From contig CAZJHX010000177.1 in assembly GCA_964545715.1 (NCBI GenBank), forward strand, positions 1 to 20,872: a DNA stretch of 20,872 nt. Direction: 5' to 3'. Each line of letters opens with the position of its first letter. The stretch's first letter is position 1. Origin of the DNA: CAZJHX01 sp964545715. Its GTDB lineage: Bacteria; Myxococcota_A; UBA9042; GCA-2863065. Of this stretch, positions 1-7,092 are shown piece after piece. The position numbers and the translations under genes are program-made. Under the pieces are notes generated by a model. That model was given only the letters and a program-made list of their open reading frames with translations, was not told where the DNA came from and did not search any database.

Positions 1-86
1 GGCCTGGATGATTCATCCGCGCGGAAATCGAGCGATTTGGCGCTCGATTTGGGCCTGGATGATTCATCCGCGCGGAAATCGAGCGA
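1..86. repeat. 51-bp tandem repeat (one unit plus a partial copy) with nested palindromes
   Basis: Positions 1-35 and 52-86 are identical over 35 bases, giving a period of 51. Each copy holds an odd palindrome with 6-base arms (6-18 and 57-69) and a perfect 10-base palindrome TCCGCGCGGA (16-25 and 67-76). The linker completes a hairpin with the first copy: AAATCGAGCG at 25-34 pairs with CGCTCGATTT at 41-50 around a 6-base loop. The array stops 2 bases before the stop codon of the radical SAM gene and may extend beyond the left edge. There is no T-tract, so it is not a standard terminator. Because 51 is a multiple of 3 the repeat stays open in a plus-strand frame, but I see no sign that it encodes protein. 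Confidence 0.85.
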
Positions 87-88
87 GT

Positions 89-1555
89 CTAGAGCCAGGG
101 GAGATAGGGTTCCGCCACGTAGCGGGCCATGCGCATGCCCAGGCGAGCGTGGCTCATGATGCTCTCCAGGCCGCGGCGGGAGGCCAGGCGGCCTGCGATG
201 TACTCGGGGCGCAGGTAGAAGCTGCGGTAGAAGCGGCGCGCCAGGCCCGGGAGCTCGTCGGCGCGGACCTGCTCGGTTTCGCTGGTCTCGGCGCCTCCCC
301 AGCGAAAGATCTCCGGGCGGGCGTGCAGGCCCTTCTTTTTGTGGCGCTTGCCGAAACCCGTACCGGGCATCGGGATGGCCACGTTGACCTGGATATAATC
401 CAGGGCGTTGTCCACGGCAAAACGGATGGACCGGTCGACTGTGGCCGGGGTGTCGCCTTCGAGACCCACGATGAAGGTGCCGCTGACCTCCAGGCCGGCG
501 GCGCGGGACCAGCGGACGGCCTCGTAGCCCTGCTCTACCGTCGTGCCCTTGCCGGTCTGGCGCAGGATGCGGTTGTCGCCCGACTCAAAGCCGAAGCAGA
601 CCTGGCGGCAGCCGGCGGTGGACATCATCTGCAGCATGTCCTCGTCGACCGTGGAGACCGAGGCGAAGCAGCGCCAGGTCAGGTCGTGACCGCGCTCGAG
701 CAGACCGTTGCAGAGGTCCAGGACGCGCTGGCGGTCGCCGGTGAAGGTGTCGTCGCGAAAGTTCAGCTCGCGCATGCGGTAGCGGCCGACCAGCTCGTCG
801 ATCTCGTCCAAGACCAGAGCGACCGGGCGGGCGCGGACCTCCTTGCCGTTCCAGATGTGCGTGGGACAGAACGTGCAGTGGTGAACGCAGCCGCGCGTGG
901 TGGCGATGGTGGTCGCCGGAAGACGCTTGCTGAACGGGACGGTATAGAGCGACAGGTCGAGCAGGTCGCGGGCAGGCAGCGGATAGCTCTCCCAGCCCGG
1001 CGGTGGCCGTCTGTTTGTCGTAACCAGCTGCTCGTCTTCCATGAAGGCCAGGTTGGGCACCTCAGATGGCGCCGTGCCGGTCGCGAGCAGGTGGATGGCC
1101 TCCTCGGGCTCGTGCAGGATCACGAAGTCCGCGGGGCTGCCTTGCAGCGTAGTTTTAGGGTCGGCGGTCACATTGGGGCCCGAGATGATCAGCTTCGTGT
1201 CGGGCAGGCCCTGGCGCAACATGCCGAGCAGCTTGTAGTCGTCCATCAGGCTGCCCCACGCCGACGGGATCAGCGCAAAGCCGGGCGGATCGCGACGCAG
1301 GTGCTCGACGACCGCGCTGTGAGTCATGCCCAGCACGTTGGCGGCGAGCAGCTCGACCTCGACCCCGTCGCGGCGCAGCAGCGCGGCCGCAAACGCCAGC
1401 TCCAGCGGGGGATAGGGACACGACAGCGGCACCTCGCCGCCGAAGTTATCCCGCAGAAACATGACCTTTCGTCCACCGATGACCGCGAGCGGGTCGATGA
1501 GCGCGACACGTGAATTCAAACTAAGTGAGCCCCAACCTTCCTGGTAGGCCCGCAT
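89..1555 (-). CDS. B12-binding-type radical SAM protein
   Basis: This 488-aa protein has the class B radical SAM layout. Residues about 16-160 form an N-terminal Rossmann-like cobalamin-binding-type domain (RVALIDPL strand, SGPNVT loop). A radical SAM barrel follows, with the 4Fe-4S/SAM motif CxxxCxxC at C223, C227 and C230 (GCVHHCTFC). FGFESGDNRIL near 321-331 and the PMPGTGF strand near 395 are also typical. The canonical DxHxxG cobalamin-ligand motif is not visible, so base-off B12 binding is not certain. Substrate is unknown: relatives include BchE-like cyclases, methyltransferases and lipid-modifying enzymes. No biosynthetic partner gene lies nearby. The start is uncertain, since no Shine-Dalgarno precedes the ATG at 1555 and a TTG at 1519 is also possible. 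It is divergent from the TPR gene with only 30 bp between. Confidence 0.9.
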   Translation of the reverse strand: MRAYQEGWGSLSLNSRVALIDPLAVIGGRKVMFLRDNFGGEVPLSCPYPPLELAFAAALLRRDGVEVELLAANVLGMTHSAVVEHLRRDPPGFALIPSAWGSLMDDYKLLGMLRQGLPDTKLIISGPNVTADPKTTLQGSPADFVILHEPEEAIHLLATGTAPSEVPNLAFMEDEQLVTTNRRPPPGWESYPLPARDLLDLSLYTVPFSKRLPATTIATTRGCVHHCTFCPTHIWNGKEVRARPVALVLDEIDELVGRYRMRELNFRDDTFTGDRQRVLDLCNGLLERGHDLTWRCFASVSTVDEDMLQMMSTAGCRQVCFGFESGDNRILRQTGKGTTVEQGYEAVRWSRAAGLEVSGTFIVGLEGDTPATVDRSIRFAVDNALDYIQVNVAIPMPGTGFGKRHKKKGLHARPEIFRWGGAETSETEQVRADELPGLARRFYRSFYLRPEYIAGRLASRRGLESIMSHARLGMRMARYVAEPYLPWL

Positions 1556-1585
1556 TGTAAAGGTTTAAGGGGGCGATCTGCTACC

Positions 1586-2119
1586 ATGGGCCGCGTGACG
1601 GACAACTACGCGATTCGGCCCGCCATCGACGGCCTGCTGGCTGAAGCTCTGCTGCATCTGCAACAGGGGCGTACCGCCGCGGCAGAGGCGATCTACGAGA
1701 AGCTCAGCGAAGAGCGACCGGAGCACTGGGAGGGCCACATGGGGCTGGCCCACATCCGCTACGAGCAACGAAAGATGGGGCACGTGTTGAAGCTGCTGCC
1801 CCTGGCGATCCAGGCCGAAGCCCAGTGCATGCCCGCGTACCAGATGTTCTGGGCGTTGGGGGTGCACGGCGGCATCACCGAGATGGCGATCGAGTACCTG
1901 GAGTACGGCGCCCAGCAGATGCCGACCGAGGCGGTGCTGTTCGAGTGGCTGGTGACTCTGTATGCCATCGACGGACGAGACGACGACCTGCGCCAGTGCC
2001 TGGCCCACTACGCGCGGCTGCGCGGCAAATCCCCGGCTGAGATGGCCGCGCTCTTTGCGCGCTCATCCGACATCGCGCCCGAGATCCGGCACCGGATCAA
2101 CACCGCCGCCGGCTGGTAG
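1586..2119 (+). CDS. Small TPR-like helical repeat protein
   Basis: This 177-aa protein has no signal peptide or membrane segment and is probably cytoplasmic. It consists of about four helix-turn-helix repeats of roughly 34 residues (about 16-49, 50-83, 84-117 and 118-150). They show TPR-like spacing of small and aromatic residues, for example AEAIYEKLSEERPEHWEGH and EYLEYGAQQMPTEAVLFEWL. TPR proteins are protein-interaction scaffolds; no specific partner can be named. An AGGGGG-like Shine-Dalgarno lies about 11 bases before the ATG, and a GTG three codons in is an alternative start. The last 57 bases overlap, on the opposite strand, the 3' end of the UbiB-like gene. Function is unknown. Confidence 0.72.
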   Translation: MGRVTDNYAIRPAIDGLLAEALLHLQQGRTAAAEAIYEKLSEERPEHWEGHMGLAHIRYEQRKMGHVLKLLPLAIQAEAQCMPAYQMFWALGVHGGITEMAIEYLEYGAQQMPTEAVLFEWLVTLYAIDGRDDDLRQCLAHYARLRGKSPAEMAALFARSSDIAPEIRHRINTAAGW

Positions 2120-3460
2120 CTCCTTGGCTGCCGCGGTCTTCTTCGCCGCCGCCACGCGCGCCTGAATCGCCTGCAGCATCTTGCCGACCTCCGCCAGATC
2201 CACGCCGCACGCGACCGCGTCGGGAGTAAACAGAAAGTCCACCAGAAACGGGTCGGTGAAGCCGTTGAGCGTCGGCGCCGCCAGCTTGGCGTAGCGATCG
2301 AAGTACAGCAGCTGCTTGAGGATCAGGATGAACTCACGCGGCAGGTAGATGCCGTGCTTGCGCGAGTTGGCGATAATGTCGGGCAAGAACCGCGCGTACT
2401 CCAGCTCGCTGAGCGACTGCGTCAGCATTGGCGTGTAGACGCGCTTCATGTCCGCGACCAGCGCCGGCATGTCGACCTCGCCCTTCAGCGCGCCCATCTG
2501 GGCCATCACCGTGGCCAGCTCATCGTAGTCCTGCGTGGCAAAGCTGAGGATGTAGCGCATGACCTGGCGGCGCTGCTTGAGATCGAAGCGACCGACGATG
2601 CCGAAGTCGATGAAGCCGAGCTTCTGCTGGTCATTCAAAAACAACAGATTGCCGGCGTGCACGTCGCCGTGAAAGAAGCCGTGCAGCATCATGGTCAGGT
2701 TCCACCCGCGCAGACCGATCCGCAGCCAGCGCTCGGTGTCCAGACCGTGCTCGCGCGCCGCGTCGATATCGTCGACCTTGAAGCCATAAAAGCGCTCCAT
2801 GGTCAGCAGCCGACGCGTGGTCACGTCCCAATGGACCACCGGCGCTACGATCTCCTCGGCACAGCGGTGCCGGACCATGATCTTGTTGAACTCGTCCATG
2901 TTGCGGCCCTCGACGGTGAAGTCGAGCTCCTCGTACAGCGTCACCGAGAAGTCCTCGATCACGCCACGCAGGTTGGCCAGGCGGGCCATCAGGGAGAAGA
3001 GCTCCGCGATGCGCGCGCCGCGACGCATGAACCACAGATCGGCGTCCACATACTCGCGGATGTGCGGCCGCTGCACCTTGACGACCACGTCGGTGCCGTC
3101 GTGCAGGCGCGCGCCGTGGACTTGCGCGATGGAGGCGGCCGCGATCGGCTGGTCATCCACAAAGCCAAACGCCTCGTCCAGCGGCTTTTGCAGCTCCTCT
3201 TCGATGATCAGGCGGACCTGGTCAAAGCCGAACGGCGGCACGCGGTCCAGACACTTCTGAAACTCGGTGGAGTAGGGCTTGGGAAACAGCCCGGGGCTGG
3301 ATGCGATCAGCTGGCCCAGCTTGATGTAGGTGGGCCCAAGCTCCTCAAAAGCGCGCCGGGTGAACTCAGGCCTGCGCGCGCGGATGAACAGCCAGCGCAG
3401 CCCATACTTCAGCAGCAACCACCAGACCGTGGCGGCCCTTACGACGATCTTCCAAAACAC
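2063..3460 (-). CDS. ABC1/AarF/UbiB-family atypical kinase-like protein
   Basis: The family signatures are complete in this 465-aa protein: KLGQ (47-50, the KxGQ motif of the family-specific N-terminal extension), the Ala-rich loop AAASIAQVH (107-115) that replaces the usual P-loop, the VVKVQRP lysine (K128), EELDFTVEGRN (178-187), the catalytic loop HGDVHAGN (264-271) and the DFG metal-binding motif (285-287). UbiB/COQ8 proteins are ATPases supporting ubiquinone synthesis or other lipid handling at the membrane. The N-terminus is hydrophobic or amphipathic. The pair of C-terminal transmembrane helices of E. coli UbiB is not evident; the tail is Ala/Lys-rich and ends GGGVDPVPDLGRDVG. The start is GTG with no clear Shine-Dalgarno, 6 bases after the stop of the 63-aa membrane protein, so it is probably co-transcribed. 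No ubi genes are nearby, so the pathway is not assigned. Confidence 0.94.
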   Translation of the reverse strand: MFWKIVVRAATVWWLLLKYGLRWLFIRARRPEFTRRAFEELGPTYIKLGQLIASSPGLFPKPYSTEFQKCLDRVPPFGFDQVRLIIEEELQKPLDEAFGFVDDQPIAAASIAQVHGARLHDGTDVVVKVQRPHIREYVDADLWFMRRGARIAELFSLMARLANLRGVIEDFSVTLYEELDFTVEGRNMDEFNKIMVRHRCAEEIVAPVVHWDVTTRRLLTMERFYGFKVDDIDAAREHGLDTERWLRIGLRGWNLTMMLHGFFHGDVHAGNLLFLNDQQKLGFIDFGIVGRFDLKQRRQVMRYILSFATQDYDELATVMAQMGALKGEVDMPALVADMKRVYTPMLTQSLSELEYARFLPDIIANSRKHGIYLPREFILILKQLLYFDRYAKLAAPTLNGFTDPFLVDFLFTPDAVACGVDLAEVGKMLQAIQARVAAAKKTAAAKELPAGGGVDPVPDLGRDVG

Positions 3461-3466
3461 GCTGGT

Positions 3467-3658
3467 CTAAAAACGTGTGCCGAAAAAGACCAGCGCGAAA
3501 AGCGCAAACAACGCGAGCAGAATGTAGAGAAACTGTTGCGGATCCGCGTTGGGCTTCTTGCCTTTCCCACCGCTGAACATGCCCTTAAAACCGCCGCGCA
3601 GGTTGCTCATGGAGCCACCGCTACGCTTCTTGGTGCCTCTCTTCTTCTTCTTTGCCAT
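3467..3658 (-). CDS. Small Lys-rich membrane protein (63 aa)
   Basis: The protein has a strongly basic N-terminus (MAKKKKRGTKKRSGG), a Gly/Lys-rich middle and one hydrophobic helix at about 42-60 (FLYILLALFALFALVFFG), ending TRF. The positive-inside rule predicts a cytoplasmic N-terminus and a C-terminal anchor. It precedes the UbiB-like kinase by 6 bases and shares its direction, so the two are probably one operon. I do not recognise the family. Support for its being real is the composition, the operon position, a good -10-like element just upstream, and the absence of another gene on this stretch. No Shine-Dalgarno precedes the ATG. A role as membrane tether or accessory factor for the kinase is only an inference. 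Confidence 0.72.
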   Translation of the reverse strand: MAKKKKRGTKKRSGGSMSNLRGGFKGMFSGGKGKKPNADPQQFLYILLALFALFALVFFGTRF

Positions 3659-3667
3659 AGCGGCTGC

Positions 3668-3673
3668 AATATA
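3668..3673 (-). promoter_or_regulatory. Candidate -10 element for the small-membrane-protein/UbiB-like operon
   Basis: TATATT on the minus strand matches the sigma-70 -10 consensus at 5 of 6 bases. The -35 candidates 17-18 bases upstream are poor. The predicted transcription start falls about 3 bases before the ATG at 3658, so the mRNA would be nearly leaderless. That fits the lack of a Shine-Dalgarno. Confidence 0.3.
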
Positions 3674-3723
3674 GCCCTAAAGGGGTTGCGGCGAAAGGCT
3701 CGGCGCAGTACCACCGAAGGACG

Positions 3724-4260
3724 GTGAGACCCCTACAAACCATGGCTGTCGTGCTGACCGCGCTTGCACTGTGTCCGATTGCGAGCGCCGAGCCGCCAAA
3801 GCCACGCCCCAACAAGTTCTCGCCGCCGCGCGTCGACCTGGAGAAGCAGAAAGAGTACCGGGAGACTGCCAAGGCCCACGCCTGCCCCAAAGGCATCCCG
3901 TGGCTTCAGGGCACCTGGGAGTTCATGGGCCAGTCACGCGTGCCCAACTTCAGCGACCGGATCACGTTCAAGGGCACCGAATACGTAGAGACGATCTCGG
4001 GCGGCAAGGAGCGCGGAACCATCACCGGCGACATCGCATGCGTCGTGAAAAACCGCATTCTACTGCGGGTGCGCAAGGTGACGCCGGAGGGGCTGTTCGG
4101 CAACCGAAGCGGCGACGACTACCCCTGCGATCTACTCACGCCGGTCGACCGCGCGGTCAAGGATCGCATGCTGTTCGTGTGCTACGTGGACTGGGACCTG
4201 CGCACCGCAAAGGGGCTGGACCTGGAGTTCAAGAAGGTGGCGCCCACGCCCAAGAAGTAG
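3724..4260 (+). CDS. Small secreted protein of unknown function
   Basis: This 178-aa protein has a signal peptide ending at ASA|EPP (about residue 22), then a Pro/Lys-rich linker and a compact domain from about residue 54. The domain has four cysteines (C54, C106, C135, C153), enough for two disulfides. The stretch WLQGTWEF followed by beta-rich sequence (RITFKGTEYVETI) recalls lipocalin-like barrels that begin with a GTW motif; this is fold-level resemblance only. The GTG start at 3724 is chosen because it gives the signal peptide a basic residue (MRPLQT) and has GAAGG just upstream, though the spacing is short. An ATG at 3742 is the alternative. It ends directly against the stop codon of the opposing yhbY. 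Confidence 0.8.
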   Translation: MRPLQTMAVVLTALALCPIASAEPPKPRPNKFSPPRVDLEKQKEYRETAKAHACPKGIPWLQGTWEFMGQSRVPNFSDRITFKGTEYVETISGGKERGTITGDIACVVKNRILLRVRKVTPEGLFGNRSGDDYPCDLLTPVDRAVKDRMLFVCYVDWDLRTAKGLDLEFKKVAPTPKK

Positions 4261-4545
4261 CTACTCGTCCTCTTCGGGATTGGGGCGGTACAGCAGCGCG
4301 GTGCGGCCGATCCGCTGAATTAGCGCCGCACCGGACCCCTGCGCCAGCGCAGCCGCGGCCTCGTCCTTGTCCAATGTGCACGCCTGCAACAGCTTCACCT
4401 TGATGAGCTCGTGCGTGGTCAGCGCCGCGTCCACCGCGCCCATGACCTTGTCGGTCAGCGCCTCTTTGCCCACGAGAACCACGGGCTTGAGCTTATGGCC
4501 ACGGCCTTTGAGGTCGCGGCGCTCGCCGGGTGTCACCGTTGTCAT
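4261..4545 (-). CDS. yhbY: YhbY/CRM-domain RNA-binding protein
   Basis: The whole 94-aa length is one CRM (CRS1-YhbY) domain, an IF3-C-like alpha/beta fold that binds RNA and is associated with pre-50S ribosomal particles. Recognisable pieces are the opening PGERRDLKGRGHKLKPVVLV, the GxxG-type loop GKEAL (27-31, here lacking the usual final glycine), HELIKVKL (45-52) and the closing ALIQRIGRTALLYRP (74-88). Length matches the family (about 95-100 aa). The ATG starts 3 bases after the stop of the PEGA gene, so it is almost certainly expressed from the promoter of that gene. It is tail-to-tail with the secreted-protein gene. Confidence 0.93.
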   Translation of the reverse strand: MTTVTPGERRDLKGRGHKLKPVVLVGKEALTDKVMGAVDAALTTHELIKVKLLQACTLDKDEAAAALAQGSGAALIQRIGRTALLYRPNPEEDE

Positions 4546-4548
4546 ACT

Positions 4549-6042
4549 CTAGAAAGACCACTGGGCGGCGACACCGCCACCGCCGGGAACCACCATCGGG
4601 CTGGCGATAAACCGCGGCGTGGCCGGGGCGTTCAGACCGGACACGGCCGGCTCCTCAAACTTCACCAGCGTGAACACCAGCACGGTACCGACCGCCGACG
4701 CCGCCGCCAGACCCGCGAAGATGCCCGCGTTGGTCTGCGCGTCGTTGCCCAGGTTGGCCTGCTCGACCCGATCCTGGTGCGACCCGAAGTTGACGTTCTG
4801 GGCGTTGTCCTTGTGCTCGTTGAACTTCAGGAAAAACGCCAGGCTCACGCCGCCCATGGCCACGGTCAGGCCCGTCAGACTCCAGCCGACCCAGTTCGTG
4901 TACCACGGCTTGAACACCGCACCCTTGACCACGTCCAGGTTCACGTCGGCGATAAAGGCCGACAGCTCGCTGATCCGGCGCGCCGACACGACGTTGGCCT
5001 TGACCACGAAGTCCTTGTGACGAACCAGCTTCCGCTTGCTGACGTCGAACTGATAGCCGGACAGCACCGGGCTGGCCGCGCCTTTCAGCACGCCGCCCAT
5101 CACCACATAGTCGACCTCGAGGAACTTACCCAGCTTCACGGCGTAGTTGAGCATGTTGCGCTTCATCGCGGCCTTGTCGCTGAACGTCAGCCCGAAGGTG
5201 TCGTCGTTGAAGGTCAGCGCCGACTCGTACTCCAGGTCGATGTCCACCTTGCCGCTGCCGTTGGCCCCGACCTCGACTTTGCGCACCATCGACTGCAGCT
5301 CGCCCTTGCGCACGTTGACGCGCATGCCCCCCGGGTACAGCCCTTTGAACGTGAATGGGGTCTTCTGTTTCATGGCGCGCCCGTTGATGAAGACGTCGCA
5401 GCCCGGCGGGTTGGAGGTGATGGTCACCGTCGCCGTGCGACGATCCTTCATGCTGCGAAAGACGCCCTTATAAAGATCGACCACCCGCGGGTGATAGCTG
5501 TCTGTCGTGACCGGATACTCGTCCTCGAAAGTGCGGACGATCTCGGCCATGATCTCGCGCGACTTGGCCTCGTTGCCGTTGTCCAGGTGCGAGCGGACAA
5601 GCAGCATCTGCGTGGTGAAGTAGTCTTTGCGGATCTTGGAGTCCAACGAGATGTTCTCGACGATCTCCTTGAGCTGCATCTTGGCCTTGTGCAGCACCTC
5701 GATCGCCTTTTTGGGGTTGGTGTAGAGCAGCTTGTCGCCCTCGGCCACCATCTGCTCGATCGAGCGCAGCTTCTCGTCGTTGACCCGCTTGGCCGGAGTC
5801 ACCATGCTGGACCGGATGCGCGCCAGGGCGTCGCTGCGCGAGAGCAGCGAATACTTCTTATATTGAAGAATATCTTCCTGCACGCGCCCGACGTAATCCC
5901 CCGTCTTGGTGGGGCCGTCGCCGCGCACATAGACCTCAAAGAAGACCATCGAGGGCTCCAGGTCCGCGTCGGTCTGGGCATGCGCATCCAGCAGGACCGT
6001 CGGCGCTGTAAGCACAAGCAGTGCAACGATGTAGGACCGCAT
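4549..6042 (-). CDS. Exported PEGA-domain protein with two C-terminal hydrophobic helices
   Basis: The 497-aa protein has a signal peptide (1-22, cleavage near AHA|QT), then a region of about 180 residues with TPR-like helices (about 96-170). A PEGA domain spans about 204-272 (ATVTITSNPPGCDVFING ... FKGLYPGGMRVNV), a small beta domain typical of surface or S-layer-associated proteins. Near the end are two hydrophobic helices (about 384-405 and 438-460) and a short beta-like tail ending in Phe (AAQWSF). This layout is common in myxobacterial envelope proteins, whose function is mostly unknown; an outer-surface or periplasmic structural role is inferred. GGAGG at 6047-6051 lies 4 bases before the ATG and fixes the start. 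It leads a two-gene operon with yhbY. Confidence 0.88.
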   Translation of the reverse strand: MRSYIVALLVLTAPTVLLDAHAQTDADLEPSMVFFEVYVRGDGPTKTGDYVGRVQEDILQYKKYSLLSRSDALARIRSSMVTPAKRVNDEKLRSIEQMVAEGDKLLYTNPKKAIEVLHKAKMQLKEIVENISLDSKIRKDYFTTQMLLVRSHLDNGNEAKSREIMAEIVRTFEDEYPVTTDSYHPRVVDLYKGVFRSMKDRRTATVTITSNPPGCDVFINGRAMKQKTPFTFKGLYPGGMRVNVRKGELQSMVRKVEVGANGSGKVDIDLEYESALTFNDDTFGLTFSDKAAMKRNMLNYAVKLGKFLEVDYVVMGGVLKGAASPVLSGYQFDVSKRKLVRHKDFVVKANVVSARRISELSAFIADVNLDVVKGAVFKPWYTNWVGWSLTGLTVAMGGVSLAFFLKFNEHKDNAQNVNFGSHQDRVEQANLGNDAQTNAGIFAGLAAASAVGTVLVFTLVKFEEPAVSGLNAPATPRFIASPMVVPGGGGVAAQWSF

Positions 6043-6069
6043 CCTTCCTCCGCGTCAGGGACGGTGAGC

Positions 6070-6097
6070 ATCGTAGCCGAACGCGATCACAAGTCAA
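6070..6097 (-). promoter_or_regulatory. Candidate sigma-70 promoter for the PEGA-yhbY operon
   Basis: Minus strand: -35 TTGACT at 6092-6097 (5/6), a 16-base spacer, and -10 TACGAT at 6070-6075 (4/6). The predicted start is near 6063, leaving a short leader containing the GGAGG. A small inverted repeat CAAGT-CAA-ACTTG (6090-6102) overlaps the -35 and could be an operator. Confidence 0.45.
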
Positions 6098-6116
6098 ACT
6101 TGAGCGGGCGCGACGC

Positions 6117-6145
6117 TTGACGTGCTCCCGGCGCGGCATTAGAAC
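6117..6145 (+). promoter_or_regulatory. Candidate sigma-70 promoter for the TatT-type TRAP operon
   Basis: Plus strand: -35 TTGACG at 6117-6122 (5/6), a 17-base spacer, and -10 TAGAAC at 6140-6145 (4/6). The predicted start is near 6152, about 30 bases before the ATG at 6184. Its -35 lies 19 bases from the -35 of the divergent PEGA promoter, so one regulator could affect both. Confidence 0.5.
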
Positions 6146-6183
6146 GGGCAGACAATCGATACAGCCAAGATCTTGGAGACATT

Positions 6184-7089
6184 ATGCGAGCCTTGCTCAG
6201 TATCAGCGTCGTTGCCCTTCTGCTTGTGCCCGCGGGCGCCTCCGCCGACCTGCCGCCCGCCGGCGGTCTGTGCGGTGATTTCAAAGCCCCCGACGCCAAA
6301 GCCGGTGACCTGGGCGCCGCCGAAGCGGCCGCCGACAAGGCATGGGCCGGTCGAAAGGACGTCGCCAAGCTGCAGACGGCCATCGCCAAGTGGCGCGAGG
6401 CCGTGGCCATCGCTCCCAAGAAGACCGCCAACTACGTCAAGCTGGCCAAGGCGCTCTACTTCCTTGCGGACGGCTACCTGCGCTTCGACGAGGACAAAGA
6501 AGACGACATGCTGAAGGCGTTTGAGGACGCCATTGTGACAGCCGCCAACGCGCTGGCGCTGCAAAACGGGGACTTCATCTTCTCGGTCTGCTCGCGCGAG
6601 CCGGTCAAGACGTCCGCCAAGCTGCTGCGCAAGGGCGACATCCCCGCCGTCTACTGGTACGCGACCGCGCTGGGCAAGTACGGCCTGGCCAAGTCCATCG
6701 TCATCGTCCTGGACAACAAGGACAAGATCTACGCGATCATGCGCCGCGTGCGAAAGATGGCCCCCGAGTACAACCACGGCGCTGCGGACCGATACCTGGG
6801 CGCTTTTCACACCAAGATCCCCTTTCCCAAGGGCGACCTGGTCAAGAGCCGCAAGTACTTCGAGCGATCTCTGAAGCGCTCCCCCAACTATCTGTCCACA
6901 CACGTGCTGATGGCGCAGATGCTCGCGCCCAAGCTCAAAGACCGCGCCCTGTTCAAAGAGCACGTGGACTTCGTCATGAAGGCGCCGCTGAACATCATTC
7001 CCGGCATGGAAGCCGAGCACGCCATCGAGAAGCGCAAGGCTGCGACGCTGCTCGAGGACATCGACACAATCTTCGTGCCGGCGGAGTAA
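6184..7089 (+). CDS. tatT: TatT-like component of a TRAP transporter
   Basis: This 301-aa protein matches the TRAP-associated TatT family, first described in Treponema pallidum, where a helical protein with cryptic TPR repeats trimerises and binds the TRAP solute receptor. A signal peptide (1-20, ASA|D) exports it to the periplasm. Family-typical stretches are the helical repeats at about 44-100 (KLQTAIAKWREAVAIAPKK), AVYWYATALGKYG (155-167), IYAIMRRVRKMAPEYNHGAADRYLG (182-206, split by helix breaks) and FPKGDLVKSRKYFERSLKRSP (214-234). No lipobox is seen, unlike the Treponema lipoprotein, so it should be soluble. GGAG lies 5 bases before the ATG. It heads the operon, with the TRAP receptor gene 3 bases downstream, which strongly supports the assignment. 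Confidence 0.88.
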   Translation: MRALLSISVVALLLVPAGASADLPPAGGLCGDFKAPDAKAGDLGAAEAAADKAWAGRKDVAKLQTAIAKWREAVAIAPKKTANYVKLAKALYFLADGYLRFDEDKEDDMLKAFEDAIVTAANALALQNGDFIFSVCSREPVKTSAKLLRKGDIPAVYWYATALGKYGLAKSIVIVLDNKDKIYAIMRRVRKMAPEYNHGAADRYLGAFHTKIPFPKGDLVKSRKYFERSLKRSPNYLSTHVLMAQMLAPKLKDRALFKEHVDFVMKAPLNIIPGMEAEHAIEKRKAATLLEDIDTIFVPAE

Positions 7090-7092
7090 CCT

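Noticed and set aside
1..86. CRISPR array
   Set aside because: There are only two copies, the linker is 16 bases, the repeat is a multi-palindrome and no cas genes are present.
8..1513. 501-codon plus-strand open frame across the radical SAM gene, beginning in the 51-bp repeat
   Set aside because: It is antisense to a clear radical SAM protein, has composition-driven sequence without recognisable domains, and is open because stop codons are rare in such GC-rich DNA.
1554..1559. TACAAT as a -10 promoter element for the radical SAM gene
   Set aside because: It overlaps the annotated ATG and has no -35 at 16-18 bases; using it would need a poorly supported downstream TTG start.
2354..3727. 457-codon plus-strand open frame
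   Set aside because: It is antisense to the UbiB-like gene, which has all its family motifs; the His/Val/Gln-rich translation is typical of a shadow frame.
4411..6120. 569-codon plus-strand open frame
   Set aside because: It is antisense to the PEGA gene and to most of yhbY, with no domain and no ribosome-binding site.
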